Positions 5,756 through 6,925 of a stretch of DNA of 6,925 bases are shown piece by piece. Source of the stretch: Candidatus Nanopelagicaceae bacterium (GTDB lineage: Bacteria > Actinomycetota > Actinomycetes > Nanopelagicales > Nanopelagicaceae). Below the pieces are notes generated by a model that saw nothing but the letters and a program-made list of their open reading frames with translations, did no database searches and had not been told where the DNA came from. The DNA lies in assembly GCA_023262125.1 (NCBI GenBank), contig JALRDT010000132.1:1-6925 (forward strand), given 5' to 3'. A program made the translations under genes and the position numbers. Within the stretch, counting starts at the first letter, position 1, and each line of letters opens with the position of its first letter.

Positions 5756-6925
5756 ATGCTCAAACTTAAATACCTCGAAAAATCAGTTAATTGCGACGCT
5801 CTAGTAGTTGGTCTGGCTAAAGGCGCCAAAGGTTTAGAGATTATCTCTACCCTTAAATTAGATGAACGCGAAATTCTGCAATCGCTTGCCGACATTGGAG
5901 CAACTGGCAGAGCTGATGAGGTCATCAAGTTACCTGGTACCTCAACCAAGTTGATTGTATTTACTGGTTTAGGGAAAGCATCCAAGGAATATTCATCCGA
6001 AACAATTCGACGTGCAGCTGGCATTGCGGCGCAGAGTTTGCATGGGCATAAGAGCGCTATTTTTGCGATTGATAACGATGCTAGAGCCATGGCAGAAGGC
6101 GCCGCGTTAGGTTCATATTCTTTTGTTGATTTTCGCGGTCATACCAAGAAAGATCAGAAGGCGCCGCTTTCAGAGATTTACATTGACGCTGATGGAGATA
6201 GCAAATTACTTAAGGAAGTTGAAATTGTTACTAGATGGACTTTCTTTGCACGTGATTTGGTCAATATGCCACCTAGTTATTTAAATCCAAAGAAATTTGC
6301 AGAGTTAATCAATGAAAAGGCAAAGAAGATTTCTGGAGTAAAGATAAAGGTTTGGGATGAGAAGCAATTAAAGTCTCAAGGCTTTGGCGGATTAATAGGA
6401 GTAGGACAAGGATCAGCCAATCCTCCACGTTTAGTTCATCTTTCATACAAACCGGCTAAAGCAAAACGAACCTACGCATATGTAGGTAAGGGAATTACCT
6501 TTGATTCCGGAACATCTCACCGAAGTGGTGCGAAGTTTGGTCCACAAGCCATTCGCATGGGGGATTACTTACCTCATGATGGAGAACGTCCACATTTAGC
6601 TTTACGTACAGATGGTCTTAAAGATATGAAAGTTGTCGATGCTGGCGACTTGATTATGAATGGTGGAGATTTAGAAGGTTCATTAGCGTTATTAGCAGAA
6701 GCTACTGAAAAGATTTCTCGCGCTGGCGCAATTGCAGTAATTCTTGGTGGCGATCATTCGATTGCTTCTGCTGATGTTGCAGGCATTGCTAATCACCGCG
6801 GCAAAGGCAAAATTTCAATGGTGCACTTTGATGCACATGCAGATACCGGAACAGATCAATGGGGCGCACTTGTAGGTCACGGAACCCCAATGCGTCGTTT
6901 GATTGAAAACGGTCATGTACGCGGA
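5756..6925 (+). CDS. Chimeric frame: leucyl aminopeptidase N-terminal part joined to an agmatinase/arginase-family part (3' end outside the window)
   Basis: One open frame of 390 codons, unbroken to the right edge. Residues 1 to about 248 are PepA (M17): an N-terminal domain, FFARDLVNMPP (163-173), GFGGLIGVGQGS (209-220), PPRLVHLSY, then GKGITFDSG (244-252), which supplies the metal-site Lys245 and Asp250. True PepA would continue with Gly and the SLKP lysine, then the NTDAEGR catalytic segment; none of this is here. Instead, from FDSG (249-252) it reads TSHRSGAKFGPQAIR, then VVDAGD, GGDHS (331-335), HFDAHADT (357-364) and HGTP (375-378). These are ureohydrolase motifs with manganese ligands His334, Asp359, His361 and Asp363, and a likely catalytic His375. 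The last Asp-x-Asp ligands would fall past the edge. The ureohydrolase part lacks its own N-terminus. The peptidase half cannot be active as it stands; the second half might be. The pepA half appears native to this site, being placed beside gcvT with its own start. Misassembly, recombination or true fusion cannot be separated from this sequence. Confidence 0.88.
   Translation, partial: MLKLKYLEKSVNCDALVVGLAKGAKGLEIISTLKLDEREILQSLADIGATGRADEVIKLPGTSTKLIVFTGLGKASKEYSSETIRRAAGIAAQSLHGHKSAIFAIDNDARAMAEGAALGSYSFVDFRGHTKKDQKAPLSEIYIDADGDSKLLKEVEIVTRWTFFARDLVNMPPSYLNPKKFAELINEKAKKISGVKIKVWDEKQLKSQGFGGLIGVGQGSANPPRLVHLSYKPAKAKRTYAYVGKGITFDSGTSHRSGAKFGPQAIRMGDYLPHDGERPHLALRTDGLKDMKVVDAGDLIMNGGDLEGSLALLAEATEKISRAGAIAVILGGDHSIASADVAGIANHRGKGKISMVHFDAHADTGTDQWGALVGHGTPMRRLIENGHVRG
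6500..6511 (+). other. PepA/agmatinase switch point (shared FDSG codons)
   Basis: The twelve bases encoding Phe-Asp-Ser-Gly (residues 249-252) belong equally well to the PepA motif GITFDSGG and the agmatinase motif VPFDSGTS. The residue before is Thr (PepA-like; agmatinase would have Pro) and the residue after is Thr (agmatinase-like; PepA would have Gly). The joint is therefore confined to this stretch. Reading frame is kept across it, and base composition looks similar on both sides by eye. Confidence 0.82.

Noticed and set aside
5428..5769. 113-codon plus-strand open frame opposite gcvT
   Set aside because: It is antisense to a strongly conserved stretch of gcvT and has no ribosome binding site or recognisable domain.
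5740..6090. 116-codon minus-strand open frame opposite the pepA-like gene
   Set aside because: It is a shadow of the clear PepA coding frame on the plus strand; the translation matches no family I recognise.

Overview
The window looks like chromosomal DNA from a moderately AT-rich actinobacterium. The evidence is an SCO2322-family secreted protein next to an ECF transporter of the type found in Streptomyces-like actinobacteria, a fused double-ATPase, TTG and GTG starts, and genes with no Shine-Dalgarno sequence but a -10-like hexamer six bases before ATG. Compact gene packing and low GC for an actinobacterium point towards the freshwater Nanopelagicales (acI, Planktophila-like) group. That placement is inference, not proof.

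Layout. (1) Positions 1-744, minus strand: the N-terminal 248 codons of an aldo/keto reductase that runs off the left edge. (2) Positions 745-1060: a long leader holding a cobalamin riboswitch followed by a strong hairpin-plus-U-tract terminator. (3) Positions 1061-4654, plus strand: a four-gene operon encoding a secreted SCO2322-like protein, an EcfT/CbiQ membrane coupling protein, a fused EcfA1-A2 ATPase and an EcfS substrate-binding membrane protein. The last three genes are joined by ATGA overlaps. With the riboswitch in front, the simplest reading is a B12 (or cobinamide) uptake system of the CbrT/U/V kind, shut off when cobalamin is plentiful. (4) Positions 4647-5726, minus strand: a complete gcvT (glycine cleavage aminomethyltransferase), whose 3' end overlaps the transporter operon by 8 bp. 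(5) Positions 5756-6925, plus strand: an open frame diverging from gcvT across only 29 bp and running off the right edge.

The most unusual object is item 5. Its first ~250 codons are a leucyl aminopeptidase (PepA, M17), up to and including the metal-site motif GKGITFDSG. From that point the frame continues, without a stop or shift, as an agmatinase/arginase-family (ureohydrolase) protein with the GGDHS, DAHAD and HGTP motifs. The switch falls on FDSG, a motif both families carry, so at most about 12 bases are shared at the joint. The result is a peptidase without most of its active site, joined to a ureohydrolase without its N-terminus. A chimeric join (misassembly or microhomology recombination) is the leading explanation; a genuine fusion gene is the less likely but more exciting one.

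Other points of interest are the riboswitch's possible mutually exclusive pairings, the secreted protein of unknown function as first gene of a B12 regulon operon, and the mirror-image leaderless promoters between gcvT and the pepA-like frame.
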